From Arcticibacterium luteifluviistationis (GTDB taxonomy: Bacteria > Bacteroidota > Bacteroidia > Cytophagales > Spirosomataceae): a DNA stretch of 64,000 nt. The DNA lies in the NCBI RefSeq assembly GCF_003258705.1, contig NZ_CP029480.1:4836001-4900000 (forward strand), given 5' to 3'. This document shows, one piece after another, positions 26,307-35,299 of the stretch. The stretch's first letter is position 1; every line of letters starts with the position of its first letter. The notes under the pieces are model-generated. The model worked only from the letters and a program-made list of their open reading frames with translations, did not search any database and was not told the DNA's origin. Both the position numbers and the translations under genes were made by a program.

Positions 26307-28334
26307 ATGAACTTCAAACTTACGTCAGATTTCAAACCTACTGGAGACCAGCCACAAGCCATTGATAAACTGGTAGATGGTCTAAATAAAGGGGAGCAAA
26401 ATCAAGTGCTTTTAGGAGTAACTGGTTCTGGTAAAACATTTACGGTGGCCAATGTCATCAAAGAGATTAACAGACCTACCCTAATTCTCAGTCATAATAA
26501 GACTTTAGCTGCTCAGCTTTACGGCGAATTCTTGCACTTTTTTCCCGAAAATAAGGTAGAGTACTTTGTCTCCTACTACGATTATTACCAACCGGAGGCG
26601 TTTATTGCCACCACAGGAACATACATAGAGAAAGACCTTCAGATAAATCAAGAGATTGAAAAACTCCGACTAAAAACCGTTTCGTCACTTATGTCTGGCA
26701 GGCGTGATATAGTAGTAGTAGCTTCTGTTTCTTGCATTTATGGTGCTGGAAACCCGACTGAATACAAAAAGAGTGTGGTTCAGGTTAAAAAAGGTGACCA
26801 AATAAGTAGAAATCACTTCTTACACAGCCTGGTAGATATTCTTTATTCTAGAACCGAAGTAGAATTTGGCAGAGGAACGTTTAGAGTCAAAGGAGATACC
26901 GTTGATATTTTCCCGGGGTATGCCGACTACGCCTATAGAATACTTTACTGGGGAGACGAAATTGAAGAAATTCAAATGATTGACCCAGAAAATGGGAAGA
27001 AAATGGAAGACCTAGCTGAGCTTATCATTTACCCTGCTAATCTTTTTGTTACAGGCAAAGACGTCATGCAGGATTCTATCATTCAGATTCAGGATGACAT
27101 GATGAAGCAGGTGAAGTATTTTGAAGAAGAAGGCAGACCTCATGAAGCGGAAAGAATTCAAGAAAGAACGGAGTTTGACCTAGAAATGATGCGTGAGCTA
27201 GGTTACTGTAGTGGAATTGAAAACTACTCCAGGTATTTTGATAAACGTGAACCAGGTCAAAGACCATTCTGCCTTTTCGATTACTTCCCAGAAGACTTCC
27301 TTTTGGTAGTAGATGAAAGTCACGCCACCTTACCGCAAATTAGAGCCATGTATGGTGGTGACCGCTCTAGAAAAGTCTCTTTAGTGGAGAATGGATTCAG
27401 ACTGCCATCAGCTATGGATAACAGACCTTTAAAGTTTCCTGAGTTTGAAGAATTAATAGGGCAATCTATATATGTATCTGCCACACCAGCCGACTATGAA
27501 ATAAACAGGTCCGAAGGGGTTATTATTGAACAAATTATTAGACCTACAGGACTTTTAGACCCTGAAATAGATGTTAGACCTAGCTTAAATCAAATTGACA
27601 ATCTGCTTGACGAGATTGACCTTAGAATTAAGCGAGAAGAAAGGGTATTGGTAACCACCCTTACTAAAAGGATGGCAGAAGAACTGAGCAAGTACTTTGA
27701 CAAAGTAGGTATTAAATGCCGCTACATTCACTCTGAAGTCAAAACACTAGACCGTGTAGAAATATTAAGAGAGTTAAGACTAGGCGTTTTTGATGTTTTA
27801 GTAGGTGTCAACCTTTTAAGAGAAGGGCTTGATTTGCCAGAAGTCTCTTTGGTGGCCATTATGGATGCTGACAAAGAAGGCTTCTTGAGAGATATTCGTT
27901 CTTTAATTCAGACAATTGGACGTGCCGCCAGAAACTCAAATGGTAAAGTAATTATGTATGCTGATAAAGTCACAAAATCTATGGCCCAAGCTATAGACGA
28001 AACTAGCAGACGTAGAGCTATTCAAATGGAATACAATGAAGCTCATGGCATTACTCCTACCACCATTCTGAAGAGTAAGGAGGCTATTATGGGGCAAACA
28101 TCCATAGCCGATACTAAGCCAATTAACAGAGGTTATTATGTGGGACCAGAAACCTATAACATAGCGGCCGACCCATTAACACAATTCTTAAACAAACCAC
28201 AGCTTCAAAAGCTGATTCAAGAAACTAAAAGGAAAATGGAGCAAGCCTCTATGGAACTTGATTTCTTACAGGCTGCCAAGTTTAGAGACGAGATGAAACA
28301 GCTGGAAGTTAAAATGAAAGAAGTAGAAGGCTAA
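26307..28334 (+). CDS. uvrB: Excinuclease ABC subunit B
   Basis: 675 residues from ATG 26307. An upstream in-frame ATG at 26268 exists, but MNFKLTSDFKPTGDQPQAI is the conserved UvrB N-terminus. Walker A GVTGSGKTF, the beta-hairpin region YYDYYQPEAF, DESH motif (VVDESHATLPQ), the helicase C-terminal motifs (LREGLDLPEVSLVAI, QTIGRAARN) and the C-terminal UVR motif (about the last 40 residues) are all present. UvrB verifies damage and recruits UvrC in nucleotide excision repair. A strong terminator follows. Confidence 0.97.
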   Translation: MNFKLTSDFKPTGDQPQAIDKLVDGLNKGEQNQVLLGVTGSGKTFTVANVIKEINRPTLILSHNKTLAAQLYGEFLHFFPENKVEYFVSYYDYYQPEAFIATTGTYIEKDLQINQEIEKLRLKTVSSLMSGRRDIVVVASVSCIYGAGNPTEYKKSVVQVKKGDQISRNHFLHSLVDILYSRTEVEFGRGTFRVKGDTVDIFPGYADYAYRILYWGDEIEEIQMIDPENGKKMEDLAELIIYPANLFVTGKDVMQDSIIQIQDDMMKQVKYFEEEGRPHEAERIQERTEFDLEMMRELGYCSGIENYSRYFDKREPGQRPFCLFDYFPEDFLLVVDESHATLPQIRAMYGGDRSRKVSLVENGFRLPSAMDNRPLKFPEFEELIGQSIYVSATPADYEINRSEGVIIEQIIRPTGLLDPEIDVRPSLNQIDNLLDEIDLRIKREERVLVTTLTKRMAEELSKYFDKVGIKCRYIHSEVKTLDRVEILRELRLGVFDVLVGVNLLREGLDLPEVSLVAIMDADKEGFLRDIRSLIQTIGRAARNSNGKVIMYADKVTKSMAQAIDETSRRRAIQMEYNEAHGITPTTILKSKEAIMGQTSIADTKPINRGYYVGPETYNIAADPLTQFLNKPQLQKLIQETKRKMEQASMELDFLQAAKFRDEMKQLEVKMKEVEG

Positions 28335-28356
28335 CTGAAAATCATTTATTGAGCAT

Positions 28357-28392
28357 AAAAAAAAGAGATGTCGTTTGACATCTCTTTTTTTT
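28357..28392. terminator. Bidirectional terminator between uvrB and OmpA lipoprotein
   Basis: Perfect 16-bp stem: eight A plus GAGATGTC (28357-28372) pairs with GACATCTC plus eight T (28377-28392), loop GTTT. A and T runs on both sides allow termination on both strands. The two genes converge here. Confidence 0.93.
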
Positions 28393-28412
28393 ATAAGTCT
28401 CTTATTGACGAA

Positions 28413-29327
28413 TTACTTTCCAGCTAAATCTGGGTTTAATAAGTCGTAGAATTGCTCAACTTTAGGCATCAAGATAATTCTTGTTCTTCTGTTAGTTGAT
28501 CTTCCTTCTCTTGTTTCGTTTGTCGCGATAGCGTTATACTCACCTCTACCGGCAGCAATTAACTTATCAGGGTCAACACCGAAATTCTTTTGAAGAACTC
28601 TTACTACTGAAGTTGCTCTTTTAACACTTAAGTCCCAGTTATCTTGGATACAGTCAGTGTTGATAGATTGGTCATCAGTATAACCTTCAACCATTACGTC
28701 AAGCTCAGGTCTTGATTTGATGATTTTAGCAATTTTACCTAAAACGTCATTTGCTTTGGCAGTAATTCTTGAACTACCACTTCTGTAAAGCATTTTGTCA
28801 GAAAGGTTAATCATAACTACAGTTCTGTCAACTTTAATTTCAACGTCTTCGTCTTCGATATCAATATCAAGAGATTTCGTCAAGTTTACAGCTAAGGCTA
28901 AATTCATTGAATCAGCTTTGCTTTTTGCATTTCTAAGAAGGTTGATATACTCATCTCTTTGGGCTAATTGAACCAAAGTTTTATCAATATTATCCGCTGC
29001 TGCTTTAGATAATACAGTCAAACCTTCTACTTGTTGCATTTGCTGGTTACGAGCAGACTGAAGGTCAGATACTTGACCTCTTAAGTCAGCAATTTGCTCT
29101 TCGCGAAGCTTTGATGTGTTAGAAGCACTTGCTCTTTCGTTGGCTAAATCGTTTTCCGCTTTAGTTAAATCTTGTTTGTATTTCAAAAGGTCGTCACTAC
29201 AGCTTTCAAGAGAGCTCTGAGATTGAGCTAATTGAGATTGAAGTCCAGTGAATTTTTTCTTACTCACACAAGAGGTGAATGCAGCAGATGCCATTAGAAT
29301 CACCGCAATACGTGTTGTTAATTTCAT
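28413..29327 (-). CDS. OmpA-family lipoprotein
   Basis: 304 residues. Lipobox AFTSC near residue 20, then a long coiled coil (about residues 28-130, rich in Q/L/E/S with CSDDLLKYKQDLTKAENDLANERAS-type heptads). The C-terminal OmpA domain (about 165-290) contains VEGYTDDQSI, NWDLSVKRATSVVRVLQ and RGEYNAIATNETREGRSTNRRTRI, the peptidoglycan-binding pattern. It tethers the outer membrane to peptidoglycan. A good promoter (TTG-N21-TAAGTTTG) is upstream, and codon use looks like that of a highly expressed gene. Confidence 0.93.
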   Translation of the reverse strand: MKLTTRIAVILMASAAFTSCVSKKKFTGLQSQLAQSQSSLESCSDDLLKYKQDLTKAENDLANERASASNTSKLREEQIADLRGQVSDLQSARNQQMQQVEGLTVLSKAAADNIDKTLVQLAQRDEYINLLRNAKSKADSMNLALAVNLTKSLDIDIEDEDVEIKVDRTVVMINLSDKMLYRSGSSRITAKANDVLGKIAKIIKSRPELDVMVEGYTDDQSINTDCIQDNWDLSVKRATSVVRVLQKNFGVDPDKLIAAGRGEYNAIATNETREGRSTNRRTRIILMPKVEQFYDLLNPDLAGK

Positions 29328-29370
29328 GTTTTATCAGAGTTTTTTGGTTAAATTTTTCAGAATCTTGCTA

Positions 29371-29402
29371 CAAACTTAAGCAAAAGACGATTGCATTACC
29401 AA
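29371..29402 (-). promoter_or_regulatory. Promoter of OmpA lipoprotein gene
   Basis: On the minus strand: TTG (29402-29400), 21-base spacer, TAAGTTTG (29378-29371). Both boxes fit the Bacteroidota consensus TTTG-N19-21-TAnnTTTG. The -7 box is 44 bases before the start codon. Confidence 0.7.
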
Positions 29403-29490
29403 GTTATTGTATAGAACAGTTCATCTTTTTCGTTAATTAATAGACGTATGGTACAATTCTGTTTCAAAAACCGCTCATTTTGTCCTAGAA

Positions 29491-30180
29491 TTACCTTTTA
29501 GCCTCATAATTAATTTCAATTCCGTTCAAATCTGTAGTCAAAAAATCAGACATTAAATCAAAGTATGGTCTCATTTTTTGAAAGACATCAGATGCTTTTT
29601 CAGGAAAACTAGAAGCAAAAACTTCCTCATCGGTCAATGGATGAATTAACAAAAACTGTTTATACCTTAAAAGTTCAATTTCAGGATGCTCTATATCATA
29701 ACCTTTAGGCGATTTTTTAAGCTGCTCTCCTCTTACTTCGCCAAAGTACTTCTTGAAGTCTTTAGTCATAGTCACAGCACGATACTCATCACCTTCTTCG
29801 CTAAAGTGCTCCCTTAACAGCTTGATATCGTCTTTATTAGGTTGCCAAAAACCTCCCGCTAAATAAGAACGACCATTAGGCTCTAAATGAAAGTAATAAC
29901 CTCCTCTTCTTTTAACAGTGGCTCTTTTGAAGCCTCCGCTCCAATTAGACTTATATGGTGTTTTATTTTTTGAAAAACGTACGTCTCTATAAATTCGCTG
30001 TAAACTTTTTTTACCTGTAGGAGTTTCTATCAAATCATGCTGATTCATAAGAAACAATATCTTATCAGCCACAGGTATAACCTCAGCTAGAGCAGCTTCA
30101 TAGCGTGCCTTATGGGCAGAAAACCACTCCCTATTATTGTTTTCTCTCAAAGCAGTCAGAAATGCAAAAACTTCTCTCAT
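29491..30180 (-). CDS. DUF2461 domain-containing protein
   Basis: 229 residues. The N-terminal FLTALRENNNREWFSAHKARYEAAL, DVRFSKNKTPYKSNWSGGF and RGGYYFHLEPNGRSYLAGGFWQPN are the diagnostic motifs of the DUF2461/TIGR02453 family, widespread in bacteria and some fungi. No established biochemical function. No signal peptide, so cytoplasmic. It is eight bases downstream of the marC-like gene on the same strand, probably cotranscribed. Confidence 0.9.
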   Translation of the reverse strand: MREVFAFLTALRENNNREWFSAHKARYEAALAEVIPVADKILFLMNQHDLIETPTGKKSLQRIYRDVRFSKNKTPYKSNWSGGFKRATVKRRGGYYFHLEPNGRSYLAGGFWQPNKDDIKLLREHFSEEGDEYRAVTMTKDFKKYFGEVRGEQLKKSPKGYDIEHPEIELLRYKQFLLIHPLTDEEVFASSFPEKASDVFQKMRPYFDLMSDFLTTDLNGIEINYEAKR

Positions 30181-30187
30181 TGAATTA

Positions 30188-30796
30188 TTAGATTTTAAAG
30201 AAGTCTCTCAAGCCACTCAAAATGCTTTGAACTGCATACGAGGCTAAAATAAGTCCCATTATTTTACTAATAACCGTAATTCCATACTCCCCAACTTTCT
30301 CCTGCACAATATTGGCTGCCAAAAGTAGAAGACAAGTCAAACCTATCACCACAGCTACCAACAGCGTAAATATTGACTGCTGCTGAAGGTCATATAAGTG
30401 ATTATCTGTCATTAATACCACCGCCATAATAGCTCCCGGAGAAGCTATAGATGGAATAGCCACTGGAAATATTGTTACATGTTTATAGTCTTTTATCAAA
30501 TGCTTCTCCATTTGGGGCTTTCCATCACCAAAAATCATAGTTAAAGCAAACAAGAACAATATCACTCCACCTGAAATCTGGAAAGCATCTAAAGACACAG
30601 CCATGCCCTCTAAAATAAGCTGACCTATAACTATAAAGAATACCAATATGAAAAAAGCAATGACCGAAGCACGTAAAGCCACCTTCTTTTTATACTTAAT
30701 ATCAAACTGCTTGGTGGCTTCTAGATAAACCGGAACGGAACCCAAAGGGTCTATTACAGCTATTAGAAAAAAAATCGTTGCAAGAATGTCGGACAT
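30188..30796 (-). CDS. MarC-family integral membrane protein
   Basis: 202 residues with about six transmembrane helices. FFLIAVIDPLGSVPVYL near the N-terminus, RASVIAFFILVFFIVIG, and the second-half repeat AIPSIASPGAIMAVV are characteristic of the MarC/UPF0056 family. Function is not established (it is not a multidrug transporter despite the name). It starts 388 bases downstream of the peroxiredoxin operator region and is followed by DUF2461. Confidence 0.9.
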   Translation of the reverse strand: MSDILATIFFLIAVIDPLGSVPVYLEATKQFDIKYKKKVALRASVIAFFILVFFIVIGQLILEGMAVSLDAFQISGGVILFLFALTMIFGDGKPQMEKHLIKDYKHVTIFPVAIPSIASPGAIMAVVLMTDNHLYDLQQQSIFTLLVAVVIGLTCLLLLAANIVQEKVGEYGITVISKIMGLILASYAVQSILSGLRDFFKI

Positions 30797-30960
30797 AAAA
30801 AAGATTTTAGTTGATTTTTACTTAGTATTTCAAGGCATACATTATAAGAATAAAAATAGTAATTAAAAGCCCATAAACTCATTTTCTTAAAATTCAGATC
30901 TTTCTAAATTCCATAAGTCCGTCAAATACCTTAATACCAGAAAAATAAAACTTCGTAGCC

Positions 30961-30999
30961 AAAAAAGAAAAGCCGCTTAGTGAGAATCACTAAGCGGCT
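30961..30999 (-). terminator. Terminator of peroxiredoxin gene
   Basis: Perfect 13-bp stem AGCCGCTTAGTGA (30971-30983) with 30987-30999 around GAA. The A-rich tract at 30961-30970 becomes a U-rich tail on the minus-strand transcript. Confidence 0.88.
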
Positions 31000-31018
31000 C
31001 AAAACACCTTACCTTTAA

Positions 31019-31651
31019 TTAGGCGTTGGCAGAAAGATACTCAGATACACTTTCATGACTTTCTTTTAGCGTATCGTCGCCAGACTGCCAGTTTGCTGGA
31101 CAAACCTCGCCATATTTCTGGCTAAACTGCCAAGCGTCAATAGTTCTAAGTTCTTCGTCTACACTTCTTCCGATTGGAAAATAGTTTACCACCTCATGAC
31201 GTACTATACCTTCTTTGTCAATTAAGAAAGTACCTCTGAAAGCTACAGGCTCTCCTACAAACTCCAATTGACCATTCTCAGCCATTTGATAAGAACCACC
31301 TAAAACTCCAAAGTTGTTTGCAATAGTTTTGTCAGTATCTGCAATGATAGGATAATTAACACCTTGAATACCTCCTTGTTTTCTTGGAGTACGTAACCAT
31401 GCCAAATGAGTTTGCTCTGTGTCTGTAGAACAACCTACTACTACCACACCTCTTTTCTCAAACTCTTCCATTTTATTTTGGAAAGCGATCAATTCAGTTG
31501 GACAAACAAAAGTAAAATCCTTTGGGTAAAAGAATAATAAAACTTCGTTCTTCCCTATGTATTTTTCTAATGAAAAATTTTCATCTAAAGTATATCCTTC
31601 AACGGCTGCAATAGCCTTAAAAATTGGTGCTTTTTTACCTACTAATGACAT
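31019..31651 (-). CDS. 2-Cys peroxiredoxin (AhpC/Prx1 type)
   Basis: 210 residues. Peroxidatic Cys about residue 50 in KDFTFVCPTELIAFQ, and resolving Cys about 184 in GEVCPANWQSGDD, with GGIQGVNYPIIADTDK and VAFRGTFLIDKEGIVRH. Typical 2-Cys Prx that reduces peroxides in the cytoplasm using thioredoxin or AhpF. A TTG-N21-TAACTTTG promoter lies upstream and a strong terminator downstream, so it is monocistronic. Confidence 0.95.
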   Translation of the reverse strand: MSLVGKKAPIFKAIAAVEGYTLDENFSLEKYIGKNEVLLFFYPKDFTFVCPTELIAFQNKMEEFEKRGVVVVGCSTDTEQTHLAWLRTPRKQGGIQGVNYPIIADTDKTIANNFGVLGGSYQMAENGQLEFVGEPVAFRGTFLIDKEGIVRHEVVNYFPIGRSVDEELRTIDAWQFSQKYGEVCPANWQSGDDTLKESHESVSEYLSANA

Positions 31652-32099
31652 ATATAATTTCTGTTTAATTCGTATTCACAAAGTTACTACCAAGCAGACT
31701 TCAAGTCCAATATTCAAGACACTTTTGACTGAATATTTTGAAACAATATTTGTACTATTTCAAGTTAATATTTGGCCCAGAAAAGCTAACTGGACTTAAC
31801 TAATTCAAAATATAAATTATCTTATACTTTAAATCAAGTGGCTCTTCGTTCCTAAATTAGATAACTGTAGGAGATGTAAGTAAAGGTGAATCATTAGTTC
31901 GCATTCTTTTTGAGGTACTTAAGAGCCGTTCCGAAATTTGTACATTTCAAAGCCATTCTTAAGCCCCTTACGAGACTTACTATATAGCTCTAAACCATCT
32001 ATATTTCATCTAAATAGTGCTTGTTCATATTTGAAATAGAATAATTGGAATGTTTTTTGCGTTTTGCTGTTATACAAGATGCATATTAAAACACTTTCC
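31652..32099. other. Divergent intergenic region
   Basis: 448 bases between the peroxiredoxin (minus) and thioredoxin (plus) genes. Holds the peroxiredoxin promoter (31679-31710). No convincing element for the thioredoxin gene and no other gene seen. Confidence 0.5.
31679..31710 (-). promoter_or_regulatory. Promoter of peroxiredoxin gene
   Basis: Minus strand: TTG (31710-31708), 21-base spacer, TAACTTTG (31686-31679), 28 bases before the start codon. Both boxes fit the Bacteroidota consensus. Confidence 0.7.
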
Positions 32100-32654
32100 A
32101 TGTTAAAAAGAACTTCACTTTTACTGATTACTGCTTTATTATTTTTAGGAACTACTTCTTTCAAAAAAGAAAAAGAAGCCGGGATAAATTGGATGAGCAT
32201 TGAAGAAGCTTATGCTGCCGCTCAAAAAAATCCAAAGAAAGTAATTATTGATGTTTATACCGATTGGTGCGGATGGTGTAAGGTGATGGACAAGAAAACT
32301 TTCACTAATCCGGAAGTGGTTAAATATGTGAATGAAAACTTTTACGCCGTCAAGCTAGACGCGGAAAGTAAACAAGACATTACTTTAGGCACTACAACTT
32401 ATAAGTATAATGCTCAAAACAGAGCCAACGACATTGCTGTGGCCCTATTGCAAGGTAAAATGAGTTTCCCTAGTATGGTTTATTTAGATGAAGAGTTTAA
32501 TATGATTCAGCCTATACCAGGTTATATGGAAGCAAGAGCATTTCACGAAGTCATAACATTTATAGGTGGAGATTACCACAAAAGCGAAGCCTTTGACACT
32601 TATAAGGCTACAACCTATAAAGACATTTTTAAAACCGCTTTAGTGAGCTTGTAA
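32100..32654 (+). CDS. Thioredoxin-family protein, exported
   Basis: 184 residues from ATG 32100. An in-frame ATG 12 codons upstream exists, but MLKRTSLLLITALLFLGTTSF is a proper signal peptide. The active site CGWC (about residues 57-60, in DVYTDWCGWCKVMDKKTF) and FPSMVYLDEE with cis-Pro give a DUF255/thioredoxin_7-like fold. Periplasmic thiol-disulfide reductase or isomerase. Its stop is one base from the end of the convergent porin gene. Confidence 0.88.
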   Translation: MLKRTSLLLITALLFLGTTSFKKEKEAGINWMSIEEAYAAAQKNPKKVIIDVYTDWCGWCKVMDKKTFTNPEVVKYVNENFYAVKLDAESKQDITLGTTTYKYNAQNRANDIAVALLQGKMSFPSMVYLDEEFNMIQPIPGYMEARAFHEVITFIGGDYHKSEAFDTYKATTYKDIFKTALVSL

Positions 32655-32655
32655 T

Positions 32656-33852
32656 TTAATAGTTTAATTGCAGCTGTAACCTGAGGGTATTTCCTTGAAC
32701 ATGATGAATAGGTCTTATGCCATCTTCAAAAGTTCGGTCAGAAATCATATAAAGAGCTACTAATTCCAAGTACTTATTATATTGCCACTCTACGCCAATC
32801 TCGGTATCTTTTACTAAATAAGAGCGAGCGTCTATCTCAAACTTCTTTCCGCCATCATAGTATTGATACTTTATAAATGGTATAAAGGTGTGATCTCCTT
32901 TTTCTATTCTATACATTACTTGAGCATAGCCCCCTTTAAGTTTTTTTAGCTCTGTTGTCATTAGTCCTGGGTTAAACTCAGGGCCTTTTCCGATGTTATA
33001 TTCTGTTTGAAAACCAAAAGGTTGAGGATAAACTACCAGTGTTCCGCCAATTCTTTCATCATCAAATAAGTCTTGATTAGAAAGATTCCCCTCACTTAAC
33101 GGTATGGTGTATTTACCTTTATAGGCCTGAATACTAGTTTCTACTAACTGACCGTTAGTAAATTCAAAAGGATAGGTCATTCTAATAACAGCATGAATAT
33201 TATCATTTTTCTCAACCCTCCCAGCTCCTTGTCCATTATAAAGTCCAAAACCAAACATTCCATAGTCGCCAGAACCCTTTAGACCACTTTTAGTCAAAAA
33301 AGCAAGTCGTTTTCTGATTTCAACCGGCGTATAATAGAAGAACACGCCCAAATCACGCTCATCTTTTGCTGCCGAATTCAGGGCGTCATTTCTATCCAAA
33401 GCAAGCCTATTACTGGACGACTGCATGTTTTCAAAACTATAAGGTACCTTACTTTGACCAATTCTGAAGCGATACTCTCTCTCGTCATCTAGTGCTACAT
33501 CGAAATAGGCGTCTTTAAGACTTAAAAGGTGAGAAAGTGAATTCCCCCCCGAAGTAGCCATATCAAATTGCAGATAAGCATACATTTTAGGGGCCACATT
33601 ACCAGCAAATTTAACACGTGATCTTCTTAGAAAAAATCCTCCATCTGCTCCTAATGATTTATCACATTGGTCGCACTCTAGCTGGTCAGTAGTTTCGAAA
33701 AGTCTATTATATCTTAACTGAGTATAACCTCCAAAACCCAATCTTTCATACCAATTAGAACTGACTGATTCAACCTTCTGAGCTATCAGTTCTGTTGTGA
33801 AATTTAGGCATAACAAGACCATTAAGGTCATAGCCTTTCTAAAAAAATCCAT
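32656..33852 (-). CDS. Phosphate-selective porin (Porin_O_P family)
   Basis: 398 residues with a signal peptide (ends near ELIAQ). GFGGYTQLRYNRLFE, GFFLRRSRVKFAGNVAPKMYAYLQFD and the C-terminal FRIG/LQLQLNY beta strands are typical of OprO/OprP-like porins (Porin_O_P). The protein ends in an aromatic residue (Tyr), as outer-membrane barrels do. It lies 62 bases downstream of a PiT-like gene in the same direction, so it probably carries phosphate across the outer membrane to the PiT-like permease, as one operon. Confidence 0.85.
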   Translation of the reverse strand: MDFFRKAMTLMVLLCLNFTTELIAQKVESVSSNWYERLGFGGYTQLRYNRLFETTDQLECDQCDKSLGADGGFFLRRSRVKFAGNVAPKMYAYLQFDMATSGGNSLSHLLSLKDAYFDVALDDEREYRFRIGQSKVPYSFENMQSSSNRLALDRNDALNSAAKDERDLGVFFYYTPVEIRKRLAFLTKSGLKGSGDYGMFGFGLYNGQGAGRVEKNDNIHAVIRMTYPFEFTNGQLVETSIQAYKGKYTIPLSEGNLSNQDLFDDERIGGTLVVYPQPFGFQTEYNIGKGPEFNPGLMTTELKKLKGGYAQVMYRIEKGDHTFIPFIKYQYYDGGKKFEIDARSYLVKDTEIGVEWQYNKYLELVALYMISDRTFEDGIRPIHHVQGNTLRLQLQLNY

Positions 33853-33914
33853 TCTATTCTTGATTCAAATATTGGTATAAAAAAGAAGACTAAACTATAG
33901 CCTTCTGAAAGTCC

Positions 33915-34859
33915 TTACTTATGGGAGGCTAGATAGTTTACACAAAGTGCTATTACTACTGAAATAGTCATCCCAATTACTAATTTACCGAAATCACTTG
34001 AGATTATCGGAAACAATTTCTTCATTTTTCTATGCTTAGACAAAGTTGTTATTGCCATTTCTCTTCCGCTCAACAGTCCAATAAATACCCATGTTGTTGA
34101 CATTGGAATAGAGTTAACCTCTTTGAAAAAGAATAAAATAATGGCGTACACAAAGTCAATTATAGTAGCCGATCGTACGTATTTCGTATTAGTTTTTGTT
34201 CTTACTATGTTTTGAATTTTGCCACCACCTTCTCTAAAGATGAAGAAAATAACTGCCGTAAAGAATACCAAGATTAAAATCAATTGAAGGCCTGAAATTT
34301 GTCTAGGTAAAAACACCGAAATATTAGCCACATCATGCGTTAACCAGCTCCACCACAAAAAACCAGTAGAAACCCACTGTAGTTTTAACCATAGCTCTTT
34401 ATTCCTCCCTCTTATGCTGGCTTTTTCATCTAATACCTTAGAAATTAGTATCCAAAATATATACGCACTAACAGCTGATAATGCATAACCTACAATAGAC
34501 TTAAGCAGCATACTCTCTAAAACAACTGTAGAAGCAAAAGTTGCTAGAATTAAAAAAGAAGTAGATACGGGAACTCCCTTCCTAGTCAAAAATATCAGAA
34601 CTACAGGAGCTATTCCATGGTACCATTCTACTTGAACGAAGGGAATCTTTTCTAATCTTCCATAAGATATATCTCCATTATTGACAAACCAGCTATAACT
34701 CACTGTAAGTATCAATCCTCCTGCGGCAAACACCGCTAAGTAATACCAAGGAGTCTTTTTATTAGATGACATCCATGTCCCCAACGTCTGGATGGAATCG
34801 TTCGCTATTACAGAATAGGACGCTAACAAAAAGAAAAAGATAGAAAGGAAATCTTCCAT
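33915..34859 (-). CDS. Short PiT-like phosphate permease paralogue (form A)
   Basis: 314 residues with about eight or nine membrane segments. ANDSIQTLGTW at the N-terminus, GVPVSTSFLILAT, WLTHDVANISVFL and PMSTTWVFIGLLSGRE are duplicated PiT-like signatures (compare NDxxNT/A and PVSTTH in canonical PiT). It is about 180 residues shorter than usual PiT proteins and clearly paralogous to the next gene upstream (35300-36325), lacking about 27 residues in the central loop. Followed by the porin gene. Phosphate as substrate is inferred from family and neighbours; divalent cation or sulfate transport is possible. Confidence 0.6.
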   Translation of the reverse strand: MEDFLSIFFFLLASYSVIANDSIQTLGTWMSSNKKTPWYYLAVFAAGGLILTVSYSWFVNNGDISYGRLEKIPFVQVEWYHGIAPVVLIFLTRKGVPVSTSFLILATFASTVVLESMLLKSIVGYALSAVSAYIFWILISKVLDEKASIRGRNKELWLKLQWVSTGFLWWSWLTHDVANISVFLPRQISGLQLILILVFFTAVIFFIFREGGGKIQNIVRTKTNTKYVRSATIIDFVYAIILFFFKEVNSIPMSTTWVFIGLLSGREMAITTLSKHRKMKKLFPIISSDFGKLVIGMTISVVIALCVNYLASHK

Positions 34860-34922
34860 TTTAGAAATATTCTTGTATTGATAAATAATTAATCACAGAA
34901 TTATACAAGTATCATTTACCCA

Positions 34923-34930
34923 CAAATCTA
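34923..34930 (-). promoter_or_regulatory. Candidate -7 element (TAGATTTG)
   Basis: TAnnTTTG match on the minus strand, 63 bases before the start at 34859. -33 box weak. Confidence 0.35.
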
Positions 34931-35094
34931 CTTTAAAGACTATTCAATCTTCTTAATGTAAAAGAAATCGCTAAAATCATTTCAACACACCCCTTAAAGA
35001 GCATATTAAGTGCCTTAAAATAAGCAACTTACCCATACCACCTTATACTTGAAGCCACAAAAGTCCCTATTTAGGAACGGTATAAAAATAATCC

Positions 35095-35123
35095 AATATT
35101 AAGAAATTGTTAAGTTTTAAAAC
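35095..35123 (-). promoter_or_regulatory. Shared 29-bp PiT motif, copy 1 (candidate Pho box)
   Basis: On the minus strand this reads GTTTTAAAACTTAACA followed by ATTTCTTAATATT. It is 25/29 identical to the copy upstream of the 36325 gene and 24/29 to the copy upstream of the 38142 gene. It contains hexamers TTAACA and TTAATA 11 bp apart. It lies about 236 bp upstream of the short PiT-like gene start. Confidence 0.6.
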
Positions 35124-35200
35124 TAATCGACGTAAGTGCCTTGTTTGGAGATATTTATCCAAGTGCCATTTTCATAAAAAACTAATGATTAAGGAGTAAC

Positions 35201-35235
35201 AAAAAAAATAGAGCCATCGGAATGATGGCTCTATT
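35201..35235 (-). terminator. Terminator of PiT-like form B gene
   Basis: Perfect 12-bp stem AATAGAGCCATC (35207-35218) with 35224-35235, loop GGAAT. The poly-A at 35201-35208 gives a U tail on the minus-strand transcript. Confidence 0.88.
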
Positions 35236-35299
35236 AAAACTCTTCGCTTTCTTTTTAAGAAAAAAAGTAAATTCTTGCTAATAACTACAAGACTTATAA

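Larger units (their letters stand above)
34860..35299. other. Intergenic region between the two PiT-like genes
   Basis: 440 bases. Contains a -7 type element TAGATTTG on the minus strand (34923-34930), the 29-bp shared motif (35095-35123) and the terminator of the upstream paralogue (35201-35235). No gene. Confidence 0.6.
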